DNA from: Mauremys mutica | Taxonomy: Eukaryota > Chordata > Testudines > Geoemydidae | DNA length: 64,000 nucleotides | Reading direction: 5' to 3' | Assembly: GCF_020497125.1 (NCBI RefSeq) | Contig: NC_059073.1 | Location: 145,771,012-145,835,011, forward strand | Shown: piece after piece, positions 30,961-45,739 of the stretch | How the letters are laid out: every line of letters begins with the position of its first letter | How positions within the stretch are numbered: position 1 is the first letter of the stretch | Notes under the pieces: generated by a model | The model's input: only the letters and a program-made list of their open reading frames with translations | The model's database searches: none | What the model was told of the DNA's origin: nothing | Position numbers and translations under genes: made by a program

Positions 30961-31274
30961 TTGAAGTGGAGTCGTGCCACTCCTGACGTACAGTGCCCGA
31001 CTCTGACCACCAGGTGTCCTGCCTTGTACATACACATTTCAGGGCTTTCCTCACGGCAGCGGGTTTAAAACTGGCATTTCCCCCCTGAGCCCTGGGGGCG
31101 ATGAACGAGCCGTGTGCCCTGACAACCCGCACATGCAAGGGGGCGGGCACCAAACTGGAGGCTGGCTTTTAAACTGTGGCCAGGCCGCCAGGCTTCTCCC
31201 CCGTCAATCCTGGTTGCCATCCGAGACTATGACCCAGGTTCTGAGTTCCCAGGGACGAGAGGCCCAATTTCAGT

Positions 31275-31930
31275 AACATGGAATTTAAATAAGAACGAGA
31301 GAACAGCCATACTGGGTTGGACCGAAGGTCCATCTAGCCCAGTGTCCTGTCTGCCGACAGCGGCCAGTGCCAGGTGCCCCAGAGGGAATGAACAGAACAG
31401 GGAAATTTACCAAGTGATCTAACCCCTGTCTTCCAGGCCCAGCTTCTGGCAGTCAGAGATTTAGGGACACCCAGAGCAAGGGGTCGTGTCCCAGCCCGTC
31501 GTGGCTAACAGCCATTGATGGACCTGTCCTCCAGGAACGTCTCTAATTCTTTTTTGAACCCAGTTACACTTTTGGCCTTCACAGCCTCCCCTGGCAATGA
31601 GTGCCCCAGGTTGACTGTGCGCCGTGAGATGAAGTACTTCCTTCGGTTCGTTTTAAACCTGCTGCCTATTAATGTCATCGGGTGACCTCTGGTTCTGGTG
31701 GTATGGGAAGGAGTAAATAACACGTCATTCACTTTCTCCAACATTCAGGATTGTATAGACCTCGATCACAGCCCCCTGCAGGCATCTCCTTCCTAAGCTG
31801 AGCAGTCCCAGTTTTTTAACTCTGTCCTCATACAGAAGCCATTCCAGACCCCTAAGCATTTTCCAATTCTACTTTTTAATCCTCTTTTTCCCCCAGGACC
31901 TTTTAAAATCTCTGCTGGAATAAACTGGAA
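31275..31930 (-). mobile_element. CR1/L3-type LINE 3' end
   Basis: The minus-strand frame 31744-31505 reads [19 protein letters not shown] ... [12 protein letters not shown], the conserved C-terminus of CR1-group ORF2. The 3' untranslated part ends GGACCTTCGGTCCAACCCAG then TATGGCTGTTCT, typical of this clade. 5'-truncated. Confidence 0.85.
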
Positions 31931-32108
31931 CTTCCTCCAGTGCCCGGCGCCCTTCCTCAGAGCAGACCCAGCTGCATTTGCTCCTGGTTCTGGGCGCTGG
32001 TTGGGGATGAGATGTTAATGATGGATGAAGTTGCATGCACTCAGATTTCCAGGGGTGGGGGGAGGGAAGAGAGGGGAAACAGGGAGGGTCCCTTCAGGAC
32101 ACGTCTAC

Positions 32109-32183
32109 CTTGTTCCACCAACCCCATGGTGGCACCGGAGGCGGCTGCAGACATTGTGGCGGGAGCGGTGGTCTGTCTGCCGA
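32109..32183 (-). CDS. CAMK2B: CAMK2B exon 13 (linker exon after calmodulin-binding segment)
   Basis: 75-bp exon encoding, with the preceding G, VGRQTTAPATM ... TMGLVEQ (25 residues). Acceptor CTGACAG, donor GTAGAC. Starts and ends in the same phase, so it is a symmetrical cassette; the corresponding mammalian exon is alternatively spliced in CaMKII beta. Thr/Ser/Ala-rich with no domain. The residues differ little from the mammalian form (Thr to Ala changes). Confidence 0.94.
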
Positions 32184-32189
32184 CTGTCA

Positions 32190-32335
32190 GCACCAGGGTA
32201 GGAAACGGAGGGACAAGGAGAGCGGTCGGGGGGCGGGGGGGAAGAGAGACAGAGAAAGACAGAGAGAGGGAGCGAGACAGACGGAGGGTGGGAGAGAGAA
32301 ACGAGACAAAGGAAGCAGAAAAAAAGATTCGAGTT
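32190..32335 (-). promoter_or_regulatory. Long pyrimidine tract upstream of CAMK2B exon 13
   Basis: About 145 nt of almost pure purine on the plus strand (AGAGAGACAGAGAAAGACAG type) directly 5' of the exon 13 acceptor, so CU-rich in the transcript. Candidate PTB-binding region for a known type of alternative exon. Role inferred. Confidence 0.4.
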
Positions 32336-32399
32336 AAAGTTTAGATGGAGAGGCAAGATTGCTGGTAGCTGAGCTCCTGTTCCACAAGCCCCACGGGGC

Positions 32400-32625
32400 G
32401 ACCGGCCTAGAGCCAGAGCTGGGGGCACGTCCACACCGCAATGCCAGGGGTGGGGGCTGCGTGGAGACACTCAAGCTAACTTTCAACCTCCCCCCTTGCC
32501 AGATTTCTGAGCCCGAACGGCTACACTGCAGTGTTATTGCCCGCAAGCCCAGCAGCTGACACGGGCCAGCTGCGGGCGTTTAACTGCAGCAGAGACATAC
32601 CCTCTGTGCCCAGCGGGGACGCTAC
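32400..32625. repeat. Interspersed repeat shared with 38134-38300
   Basis: GAGCCCGAACGGCTACACTGCAGTGTTAT and GCAGCAGAGACATACCCT here correspond to GAGCCCAAATGTCTACACTGCAATGTTAT and GCAGCAGAGACATACCCT at 38152-38278. Non-autonomous DNA-element type; family unknown. Confidence 0.6.
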
Positions 32626-34679
32626 TCCTGGAGGTGGTATAGAGGATCCTCCACACAGCGGCAGCCCTCCACCCTGCCAGGCCCCGCTAGCGTCGCTGAG
32701 ACATCAGGGGACGTCCCAGCCAAGGAGCCGCGACCCCGTGCCGTGTGGAACGGATGGGAGAAGGGATTCTTGCCCAAGACGCCAACTCTGAGATCCTGAG
32801 GGATGCACGGGGCAGGGCACCGGAGCCCCATGCCCATAGGTTGTCCCCTAGCCCAGTGAGGGCTTTGAATCCATGTGACACAATCAATGGCTGCTTATCT
32901 CTTAGTCTTTCTTGCACCACTTGCTAAGTGACCATGACCCTGGAAAGCTGAATTCCAGGCCTGGGTGCTAAGCCCTGCTTGAGGGATCTACCCAGCTGCC
33001 CCCTGCCTTGTTCCCTTAGATGTTTCTCCTCACTCCTCTAGACAGGGGCAGTAGCAGGGGCCCGAGGCGGTCAGTTTCAGCTGACACTGGGTGCCAGCCG
33101 AGGAGGGGAAGACCAGGAAAGAAGGGTATGCTTTAGAGCAGCATTCCCAGGGACATCCAGCCGGCAGGGGCATGCCTCTTCCCCGCCAGCCCCCTCCCCT
33201 GGAGCGCTCTGCTAGCAGGATATTTGGGAGGTGAGACTCAGCCGTGCCGTGAAATTGACAAAAACGGGATTGCAATGGCTAAAAGAGACACAGATCCATC
33301 AGCCTCTCCCCTGAAACATACCCGGGCACGTCTACATTTCTACAGGCGCCCGGAGGCATCACAATCAGACCCCTCCAGCGCTTGGTGTGCAAGGCAGCTC
33401 CTTGCAAATGTTAACAGTGGGATCTAGAGAGACTTCTTTAGAGCAGAGCTGTCTGGGCCACAACGGGTTTCTGCACTAGGTGTCTGTGCACTGAGGCTGG
33501 CCAGGCACAGGTGAGATGAGCACTGTAGTTCTCAGCTCAATACCCAATTCCCCACATCACCAAGCCAGCACAACTCAGGGTAAGAGGTTGCCCTCTAAGG
33601 CAGAGGAACGGCAGCGGCCTGGCCTGTGTCTGGCTCTAAGCAGCGCTGAGAACTCCTTAGGACAGGTCGACACTACAGATTTCACAGCTCTGTCGGCCAG
33701 GGTGTGAAGAGCAGAGATTCCGTGATCAACGGAGCCGGGCTGGCAAAGCCCCTGGTGCAGATGCAGCGGCATTGGCAAAGCTGAGCTTTTACCAGCATCG
33801 CTTGTTTCACTGGGGCGCGCAGCAACCCCATGCAGTATCTTCGGGGATCACACTATAGCGAGTTTATGTAGCACTGTGGGAGAGGGATTGTAGGCAACTC
33901 CAGGGAGGGAGGTTACCATGGCTCCTCCAGGAACCAAAAACAGTGTGTGATTAAGGACAACCAGGTTGTAAACATCTCCAGAAAGGTGCCACCGCTGGGG
34001 AGGCTGGCACAGGCTGGTTTATCCAGAGACCAACCAAGAAAGGGCTTTGGGAATAAAAAGGCTGCCTTTAAACTAACACAAGGCCGCCTTTCTGATGCAG
34101 CAAACGGACTGGACCTTCTGGGCAAGGGAGGCCCCAATCCTTGCAGGAGAGTGGGAAAGATGTGCCCCCCGCCCCGCCCGACTGGGGACGTGTGGTGTGT
34201 GGTTGAATCTGCGTATTGTTCTCATAGGTTCTCTCGGTGACACTTTTGCCTTAAGAACAAGGGAGTCTGCTTAGAAAGCATGGGGCGGCCTCTTGTAATG
34301 GCTGGCCACACCCTGTCCATAGCCCTCGGAGAGAACAGGGCCGGCTGGTAGACAGACTGCCTTGGTCGGACATCACAGTGGAAGGCAGGGGGCCGGGGGA
34401 GCCTTAAAACCCCCGCTCACCAGGGTCCCGGCTCAGAGACAGGTGATGTCCGAGACCTACCAGGGCCCTCGCAGAGGGAGGGACACAGGGGAGACTGTGA
34501 GAGAGCGGTTCACTGAACCGGTCCTGCGGCTCTGCCGCTCTAGCTGCGTCCACACGAGCAGCGCTTTTCGGGTGTGGAATCCCGGCGGAGTGCGCCTCCC
34601 GCGAAGGTGGCCTTGGTCCCCAGGGGCAAGCACTGGGATGCGTGTCTCTTTGCAACGCAAAGCCGAGCCGAGCGCTTAC

Positions 34680-34722
34680 CTGAAAAGTTCCTTGTGGCCA
34701 GCATGGTGGTGAGAATCGCCCC
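34680..34722 (-). CDS. CAMK2B: CAMK2B exon 12 (calmodulin-binding end)
   Basis: 43-bp exon encoding GAILTTMLATRNFS. Acceptor TTCCAG, donor GTAAGC. With the end of exon 11 it completes the calmodulin-binding helix and contains the inhibitory Thr pair (ILTTML). Identical to the mammalian sequence. Phase 0 in, 1 nt out. Confidence 0.97.
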
Positions 34723-36177
34723 CTGGAAGAGAAGAGCCGGGGTTGGTACAGCACAGTGCTGGAGACCGTGGCGCGACAGGCCGCTGCCCCCTGGACACAC
34801 GAGGAGGGTGTAGCCAAGTGGGGAAGGCGTACCTAGCGCACAGGGATGCTGGGTTTGTTGGCCGGCTCCATTGTGGCCTTCCACGGGCAAGTCCCGTGAG
34901 CCCCTTGAGCCCCAGCTTCCCACCCGTGACGCGGGGCTGATGCCCCAATCCCCCACCCCCCGCATCGGGGCAGGAAGGGCAGAGCCCGGGATGGTGGGAA
35001 CCCGTGCCGGACCCAAGGGGTGAGCCGAGGCTGGGGCTAACTCCCTGCCAGTGCACTGCCCCAAAGGGAGCTACGGACGCCGACCAGAATCTGCTGCACA
35101 TCCGCCCATGGGACTCCACTGGCTGCAGCATGGGCCCCCCTCCCCCGAGAGCACAGCCGGACCTGGTGCCTCGGATCCTCCCCTGACTCTTCCCTCTCTC
35201 CTCTGTGGGCTGACGCTCCAGAACCCCTGAGGTTCTGATGAGTGGCACAGGCCTCTAAGGGACAGGGCGGGGTCTGGAGACCCTGGTGAAATCCTGGCCC
35301 TCTGGCCCCAGGGGGATTTTCTCACTTAGCAGCAGGCGCTGGGGGGGGGGGGCCGTGGGACACAGGAGGGGCAGAGGCGCAGTTCCCACAGGTCCTGCCG
35401 CACGACGGTCATCAGGCCTTTTCCCAGCCCCTTCCTCCCACTTGGCTACTTCATAGAACGGCCCATGTTCCTGGGACTCTCTTGTGTATCCTTCTGCTCG
35501 CAAAGCCAGGCCACCGGTCCCCCTGGGCGTTATACCCCCTACAGAAACAGCCCTCGCCAGCTACCACCCTGCCCCCTCTGGCCGCCTGCAAGGGGGCACC
35601 AAACCGGGCACCTCTGCACCTTAAAGCATGAGCCAGTCCAGCCGGAGTGAACAGTCCCACCTCTGTTAAGCAGGCTCATCCACCTGCACGGGCGTGGGCT
35701 ACACGAACAGTGGGAGCTGAACTCCTCCTGCCAGATGCTGGACTCTCCGGGGGCAATGGACTTACCCTGCCATTGCAGAGACGCCCAGCGGCCAACACGC
35801 TGTGGCTCCTGTGTGCTCAACGGACAACGTACAAGGCAGGCAGGGCCATTCTGCTCCCCTGGCAGGGGCAGGCGCATGCCACCCCCCGGGGGAAGGGCTA
35901 GGAGCTGGGGGATCAATTCTCCAGCTCCAGTCTCAGCTGCTAGCGCCTGGAGAGGACCTGCAGGGCTCTGAGCTTCGTGGTGCGGCCAGGAGAACCCACT
36001 GCCCCTGGATGTGCCATGCTAACAAGGCAAGCAGCCTCTGCTCCTTTCTGGGGCTGTTGGCTGAGCAGCAGAGATCGTGGGGTCCCCGGGGCAGGGGGGA
36101 CCTCAGCCCCACACCGACCCCGCCATGTCTGTTTGCCGTGGCTCTCGGGAGGCAAACAGGGAGGCAGGGGCATTTAC
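34723..36177 (-). other. CAMK2B: CAMK2B intron between exons 11 and 12
   Basis: 1.45-kb GC-rich intron, with a poly-G run at about 35340-35352. Open frames on both strands overlap and show no domain. No named repeat. Confidence 0.8.
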
Positions 36178-36261
36178 CTTGAGCTTCCTCCTGGCGTTGA
36201 ACTTTTTCAGACACTCTACGGTCTCCTGCCTGTGCATCATGGAGGCCACGGTGGAACGTTG
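36178..36261 (-). CDS. CAMK2B: CAMK2B exon 11 (autoinhibitory segment with T287)
   Basis: 84-bp phase-0 exon encoding 28 residues, QRSTVASMM ... FNARRKLK. It carries [10 protein letters not shown], in which the Thr is the autophosphorylation site (T286 in alpha, T287 in beta) that makes the kinase calcium-independent, and the Met-Met oxidation site just before it (MMHRQ). The FNARRKLK end begins the calmodulin-binding helix. Acceptor CCTCCAG, donor GTAAAT. Confidence 0.98.
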
Positions 36262-36525
36262 CTGGAGGAGAGAAGGCGGGGGAGAGAAATCAGTTGCTTC
36301 TGCCTCGGCACCAGAAAACGAGTGTGGTCAGGGGAGGGAATGGGATGGGGGCACTAGAGAAACGGCTCAGCCAGCAGAGTCCTGCCCCACCCAGATAAGC
36401 CCCTAGTGCCCCCAGAGGCATGATCCTGGCTTGGGACCACAGGTGACATAACACTGCAGATATGGCAGGCCACCAGCACTGGGCACCCCTGGATCCTGTC
36501 CCACCAGATCAGCAACAAAGCTCCA

Positions 36526-38300
36526 ACGGTCTGTCTACACGGCACACTAAGCCCGAGTGGGACTCAGGTTTGAGCCGAACCCCGCCTTTCATCCACCCAC
36601 AAATCAGCCTGACTTGGGCCAGCCAGCACTCAAGGCCGGGATCCTAGGACCAAGCCCTACTCCTTGGCAATGTGGACGCAGCTCAAGCCACGGCCCCGAG
36701 TCAGAAGGGCAGGTAGTAACCTGGTGCTTTTCCTTAGCATGACTGTGAGACCCGAGCCCAGCAACTGTGAGCCCAGCTTTACGTTGCAGGGCGGCCGCTC
36801 TGGCACAGGCTGGAAACACAAGCCCGGGTTTCACAGACCCAGGTTTACAATGCAGCACAGACAGACAGACCCTCGGGGGGACGTCTACGTAGCGATAAAA
36901 CCCCACGGCAACGAGTCTCAGAGCCCGGGTCAGCCGCCTCAGGCTCACAGGGCACGGGCTGCCAGGCTATAAAATCGCAATGTGGACATTCTGGGCCCCG
37001 CCCTGTGACGCTGCACTCCATGTTTTATGAAAATATGTTTATAAATGTGAATATGATGTAACTGGAATATGCTTTATGAAAAAGGTCTCTTGTAAGGTAT
37101 CATTACAAAGTGTATAATCTCCTGAGTGTGGTCATTCCATTTGTTTGCATGTATAATTCCTATGCCTGGAGTTAGGAGAATAAGATATAAACTTGTATTA
37201 CAGGTGTAAACATATTAAGTGGAAGCCATTAAGGGTGCTTCAGAATCAATCACCTGTAAATGGCTCTGTTTACTTGTAGGCCTTCCTGGGTAGGTGCGGG
37301 CCAGCCCCTGGGTAAGGCAGTCTTACAGGGACATGTGAACATGTCACATGATACTGGAATCCATCTTTAACCTGGTGCTTTTCCATTTAGAAGGAGGGGG
37401 TGGGAACCCAGATTCCCCCTTGGGCCAAAGGTATAAAAGGGGGTTGAACAGAACAAAAGGGGCTGCGAGCCATGAGAAATCCCCGAGTTACCACCTGAGC
37501 CGGAACTAACAAGGGCTGTACCGGGGGAAAGGCTTGGGCCTAGACTAGGAAGACGTTTAGTCTGTGAAAGAAGCTTATTGGACCATCTCTGAGGGTGAGA
37601 TTTTACTTGTAAACAGATTCTTAATGTATTAAGCTTAGACTTGCGCGTTTTGTTTTATTTTGCTTGGCCACTTACTTTGTTCTGTCTGTTATTACTTGGA
37701 ACCACTTAAATCCTACTCTTTATACTTAATAAACTCAGGTTTGTTTATTAATTAACCCAGAGTAAGTGACTAATACGTGGGGGAGCAAACAGCTGTGCAT
37801 ATCTCTCTATCAGTGTTATAGAGGGCAGACAATTTATGAGTTCATCCTGTATAAGTTTTATACAGATTAAAACAGATTTATTTGGGGCCTGAATCCCACT
37901 GGGAGCTGGGTATCTGGGTGCTGGAGACAGGTGACTTGCTGAGCTGTTTTCAGTTAAGTCTGCAGCTTTGGGGATGTGGTTCAGACCCTGGGTCTCTGTT
38001 GTAGCAGGCTAGTGTGTCTGGCTCAACAAGGCAGGGTGCTGGAGGCCCAAGCTGGCAGAGAAAACAGGCTCAGAGGTAGTCCCAGCACAACAGGTGTCAG
38101 CCCAAGGGGGTCTCTGTGACCGAACCCGTCACACTCCCATTGCGGGATCTGCCCGAGCCCAAATGTCTACACTGCAATGTTATAGCCCTGCAGCCCGAGC
38201 CCCATGTCCCCAGTCTGCTGAGCCGGGCCAGCAGTGACCAGGCCAGGGTCTTCCATCGCAGCAGAGACATACCCTTAGTGAGCAAGCTGGCCCCAGAGCT
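36526..38300. repeat. DNA-element-like repeat, split by the solo LTR
   Basis: Left part contains GTCTACACGGCACACTAAGC, CAATGTGGACGCAGCTCAAG and, just before the LTR, CGCAATGTGGACATTCTGG. The right part contains TGTCTACACTGCAATGTTAT. These alternating motifs are common in turtle introns. LTR 37004-38133 lies inside. Confidence 0.5.
37004..38133 (+). mobile_element. Solo LTR (ERV), family 1, 1130 bp
   Basis: Begins TGTGACGCTGC and ends CCGTCACA, perfect TG...CA with inverted TGTGACG/CGTCACA ends. Flanks CGCCC and CTCCC could be a 5-bp duplication with one mismatch. TATA box GGTATAAAAGG at 37430-37440, polyadenylation signal AATAAA at 37728-37733. No internal proviral sequence flanks it, so it is a recombination remnant. 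Antisense to CAMK2B. Retroviral class unknown. Confidence 0.85.
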
Positions 38301-38597
38301 CAGCACGCTGCCAGGGGAGGAAACAACGGGCTGGGCATTCTTGCGGGTGGCTGAGATGAACTGGCCCAGGTTCTGATCAGCCTGTTGACAGCTACTGTTC
38401 CCTGGGGACGATGCTGGTCCCAAAGCCCCTGCGCTATGGGCTAACCCGAGTTGGCGCCATCAGTGTGGCCTGGCCAGCCCCTCTCGCCACCCCCACAATG
38501 CCGAGCTTGAGCGGCGTGGCTCCAGAGAAGAGGCAACGTGAGGGAGAACCCAGCAGCCCCATTCCCTGGCTGCGTCCAGGGCAGCAGCGACACTTAC

Positions 38598-38720
38598 GCA
38601 GACCCATGGGTGTTTCAGGGCTTCGTGGGCTGTGATTCTTTTGGCCGGGTTGATGGTTAACATCTGGTTGATGAGGTTTTTGGCTTCGGGGGTGACCGTG
38701 TCCCACTCGGGAGAAGGGAA
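38598..38720 (-). CDS. CAMK2B: CAMK2B exon 10 (kinase C-lobe)
   Basis: 123-bp phase-0 exon encoding 41 residues, FPSPEWDTV ... [10 protein letters not shown], subdomains X-XI at the end of the kinase domain. It includes the conserved Arg (KRITAHEAL). NLINQML and KRITAHEAL fit beta/gamma, against DLINKML in alpha and delta. Acceptor CTGCAG, donor GTAAGT. Confidence 0.98.
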
Positions 38721-40950
<2,230 letters not shown>

Positions 40951-41579
40951 TCAGCGCCCGCCGGCTCCTGGGGGACCAGGCCTGGACTGACGCAGGGATA
41001 TGGGGGTTTCTGCTCAGCCTGCTGCCAGCAGGCATCTCCTGGGGAACCCCGTCTCTGCCAGGTCCCGCTCGCTCTCTCCTGCCTTAATGCAACTTGGCCA
41101 GCACTGACCTGCTGCTGGTTAACCGCCCCCCATCCACACCTCGCAGCCGGCAGGGAAGGAGCAATGAGCAGGTGCCCGGATGCCCAGGGGCCACCACGGG
41201 ATGGAAGCGAGAGCCTGCAGCAAGGGGTTTAGACCTGACAGTGCCCAACTGCTATCTATGCCTCTAGCACCCCCTGCTGACATCTGTCTATGCCTGTAGG
41301 CCTCCTCTCCCTGTAGGATGGGGAGGGGTCTCTGAGACTAGCAAAGGCTCCAGGGAGAGGATGAGCCATGGGGCAGTGGGCTTTTAGCGTCCGTTATCAG
41401 GTATGGATAGGGACTAGGATCCAAACTGCCCACAGGAGGTTTTGGGGCTGGCTGGCTTCATGCAGCATCTTGGACACAGAGTTCAATAAACAGCAACGCT
41501 CTGGGCTCCATGCAGGTGGGAATGGAAGGCCAATGGGAGTTAGGCACTTAATCTGTTTAGGCACTGCTGTAAAACCGAC

Positions 41580-43014
41580 TGTGACGTTATTAATATGAAC
41601 TGGGACCATATAGATCATTGGTGCAACCAAGGTCCTGTAGTGACACCAAATCTTGTATAAAGGGGGTCAAATAAGGTGTCTATGAGGAGGTTCTGGTTTG
41701 CTGGTTATGATTATGCTGTCTGTTTCAGAGTAGCAGCCATGTTAGTCTGTATCCGCAAAAAGAACAGGAGTACTTGTGGCACCTTAGAGACTAACAAATT
41801 TATTTCACCATGAGCTTTTGTGAGCTACAGCTCACTTCTTCGGATGCACAGAATGGAACACACAGACAGGAGATATTTATGCATACAGAGAACATGAAAA
41901 GGTGGAAGGATATATGCATACTTCCACCTTTTCATGTTCTCTGTATGCATAAATATCTCCTGTCAGTGTGTTCCATTCTGTGCATCCGAAGAAGTGAGCT
42001 GTAGCTCACGAAAGTTCATGCTGAAATAAATCTGTTAGTCTCTAAGGTGCCACAAGTACTCCTGTTCTTTATGCTGTCTGTGTGCATGTATCATTTTGGT
42101 ATTTAAAGTTATAAGTATTGGCACTATCCTGTCTGCGGTGCTTCTGGGTGACACCCCAGACAATGTGGCGTCAGCACTGCCTGGCCTGCTTTTGATGGCC
42201 CATTAAGGACCATCAGCTACAACTGACCCACCGAGAGAAGGCAGATATACTTTGTAACTCAGCAAGGTATTCAGGGACCTTCCTATGGACAGAACTCTAA
42301 GGTTTTTCCATGCCATGTGCTGGATAGCTTGTCTTTGGGACAAAGAAAGCAGAGACCACATGGCAAGAGACTATAAAAGGCTGCTGCAGCTCCTCCATCC
42401 TGTCTTCAATCCTGCTTCTGACCCCTGGAGGGACTTTGCTACAAACTGATGCTCTGAACAAAGGACTGAATGACCCATCCCAGCTGGGGATGTTCCAGAG
42501 ACTTGATTTGAACCTGCAGTTTATTCTATCTCTGCTACAAGCCTGAACCAAGAACTTGGCCATTACTGTATGGGATTGATTCCATTTCACCAATTCTAGC
42601 TCTCATCTGTATCTTTTTCCTTTTATGAATAAATCTTTAGATTTTAGATTCTAACGGATTGGCAACAGCGTGATTTGTGAGTAAAATCTGAGTTGTATAT
42701 TGACCTCGGTCTGGGGCTTGGTCCTTTGGGATCAGGAGAACCTTTTTTCTTTTACTGGGGTGTTGGTTTTCATAACCAGTCATCCCCATAATGAGTGGCA
42801 CTGGTGGTGATACTGGGAAACTGGAGTGTCTGAGGGAATTGCTTGTGTGACTTGTGGTCAGCCAGTGGGGTGAGACCGAAGTCCTCTCTAGCTGGCTGGT
42901 TGGGTGCCTTGGTGCTCAAAGGACCCCAGCCTGGAGCTGTGACTGCCCTGCTCTAAGCAATTTGTCCTGAATTGGTACTCTTAGTATTGTCCCGCCAGAG
43001 GCAGCATCATTACA
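41580..43014 (+). mobile_element. Solo LTR (ERV), family 2, copy A
   Basis: Begins TGTGACGTTATTAA and ends GCATCATTACA. Without the insertion at 41723-42068 and its duplicated 12 bp it is ~1077 bp, almost the same as copy B (45980-47057). TATA box CTATAAAAGG at 42371-42380 and AATAAA at 42628-42633. Flanks CCGAC / CCCAC suggest a 5-bp duplication with one change. Antisense to CAMK2B. Confidence 0.88.
41723..42068. mobile_element. 346-bp fold-back retroelement inserted in LTR copy A
   Basis: Two ~150-bp arms (about 41759-41909 and 41921-42070) are near-perfect inverted copies, with landmarks AGGAGTACTTGTGGCACC, CTACAGCTCACTTCTTCGGA and GAACATGAAAAGGTGGAAGG. A TTATGCTGTCTG duplication (12 bp) flanks it, and copy B of the LTR shows the empty site. 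The TSD length suits a target-primed retroelement, perhaps Penelope-like, with an inverted partial copy. Confidence 0.8.
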
Positions 43015-43024
43015 CCCACTAGGT

Positions 43025-43165
43025 GCCTTTTCTGCATCTTTGGGTGCCTAAACCCCTTGGGCAATCTGGCCTTAAGTGATCTGCCCAGAGAGACACTGGC
43101 AGTGATGAGACTTGAATCCATGTCTCCCAAGCCAGCCCCCTAACCACTAGGCCAGCTGACCACCA
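43025..43165 (-). mobile_element. tRNA-like / MIR-like SINE fragment
   Basis: Minus strand reads GGCCTAGTGGTTAGGGGGC ... GGGAGACATGGATTCAAGTC ... TGCCAGTGTCTCTCTGGGCA, with box A- and box B-like motifs and core. Confidence 0.5.
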
Positions 43166-43249
43166 GTCCATGAGCACCGACCATCACAAAGAACTGAAGG
43201 CACAGGTGGGTGGCTCAGCCCAGAGGCAGGGAGAAGGATACTTGGCAGA

Positions 43250-44170
<921 letters not shown>

Positions 44171-45739
44171 TCACACCCCGGGCGGGATGGGGCTATCGGC
44201 GCATCCACACAGCCCGACCGGCTCGGCTGGCACCTTCCAGCCCCCGCGCTCTCTCGGCTGAGGTGCTAGGATCCAGACTGACGCCCCTCCCTCCTAGCTC
44301 CCCTCCCCTGCACCCACTGCCATTACAGAAACCCAGCTCCGTCTTTGGGATTATTCCAGCCAGCACAGCCTCCAGCTTCCTGACCCATGGGCAAGTCCTG
44401 GCCTGTGTTGCTGTGACCATCTGGCACGGCCTCTGGGCACATTCCAGCCACCCAAAGCCCCACGCTGCTCTGGGCTTGGGGGGGGGGAGGGGGGACAACA
44501 AGCAGAGACCCTGCCTGCCCACTTTCCCTGGTGGTGTTCTGCCACCAGGCTGGGAGGCCATTTTCCCCTCTCTGGGATTGGTGTCACGTCCCAAAGTCTT
44601 CAGTATGGCCTGCCAAGGCACCTGGCCTAACAAGAGAAGTAGGTGGCATGACATAGGCTCTGAGAGCCAGGAAAACACCACCACTTTTGGCTGCAATTTG
44701 GGGGACCGAAGCAGCACCTCCTCCAATGGCTTCCCAGCCCCCACTTCCCAGGGCTTCCCAGTCCCCAGTAAGTCCATTCGCACAATATAACACCCAACGC
44801 TTCTCTCTACCAAACATACACAGAAAGGGCCTCCCCTCTCCGCCACCTCCTGGGCATTCATGCTCCGGCAGCAGGTGCCCCCTCGCCCAGGTTGGCTGGC
44901 CTGGCTTCTCCGCTGGTGCCCCTAACCCCCCACATCAATCTGTCGGAGCTCAGCAGAGCCAGAGAAATCAGAACGTCCCCTAGGAAGCTCTGGAAATGTT
45001 ACGCAAAGAGCCAGAAGCGTTGGCTCTGAGACAGAGGGAAACAGCTGGATTGTACACATCTGTCCACAGCTCCACCTCCCCTGACAAAGAGCGCTAGCCA
45101 GGGGGGCGACCACACATGACTGTGCCAATGAGCCCCGCCCATGCCTTGCCGGGACCAGCTGCCTGACGGGGCAGGGATGGGACGGGAGGCTCAAAACTTC
45201 CCATTGTCCAGATGCCGTGGTCTGAGATCAGTTCACACAGCAGCCAGCAGACAGAAATGAGCTCCAGCCACACAGAGATGAGAGTCTCGGGCCCACAGAC
45301 CTCAGTCCCGCACCAGCCAGAGACCCCGCCCTGGGGCTGGATCAGAGCCGATGCCCCCTAGAGGTGAAAGGCCCATACCCCATTCCTGCACCTGCCAGGC
45401 CCCTCAACCCAGAGGTGACCTGAGCCAGTGCCCCCAGGAGGGGAAAGACCCTGTTGTCCATTCCCTGCCCCCCATGCCAGCCGGCCCCCCTGCCCTTGGG
45501 CCAGACTGCAAGGGACACCCGTAAAGGCCAACAGCCATTCCTCATGGAACCAGACACTTGAGGGCTGATTGGGCTCCTCGTTCTATGAAGGAGGCTGGTG
45601 CCATTCCCCTTCTCCTTCTCAGCCCAGCCCCTGCATACGATGACACTGGCTGCACCCCAGAGCTGAGTGACCACTGGCACCATGCCACCGTGTACAACAC
45701 AGCCCCCTGCCTCGCCAGTGCACCATGACACAAAGGGCA

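Larger units (their letters stand above)
21209..32108 (-). other. CAMK2B: CAMK2B intron between exons 13 and 14
   Basis: 10.9-kb intron. It holds a minisatellite (22.7-23.1 kb), a candidate recursive splice site (23397), MIR-like and CR1 fragments, and a CR1 3' end (31.3-31.9 kb). Other stretches (21.2-22.7, 26.2-28.9, 29.3-30.6 kb) show no exon and nothing that I can name. Confidence 0.75.
32184..34679 (-). other. CAMK2B: CAMK2B intron between exons 12 and 13
   Basis: 2.5-kb intron. Beyond the pyrimidine tract, 32400-32625 is a repeat related to the one interrupted by the LTR at 37-38 kb. Near 33660-33790, GTCGACACTACAGATTTCAC looks like a DNA-transposon scrap. No exon seen. Confidence 0.75.
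36262..38597 (-). other. CAMK2B: CAMK2B intron between exons 10 and 11
   Basis: 2.3-kb intron. It is mostly a repeat (about 36526-37003, continuing 38134-38300) split by a solo LTR. The rest near exons 10 and 11 is unremarkable. Confidence 0.8.
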
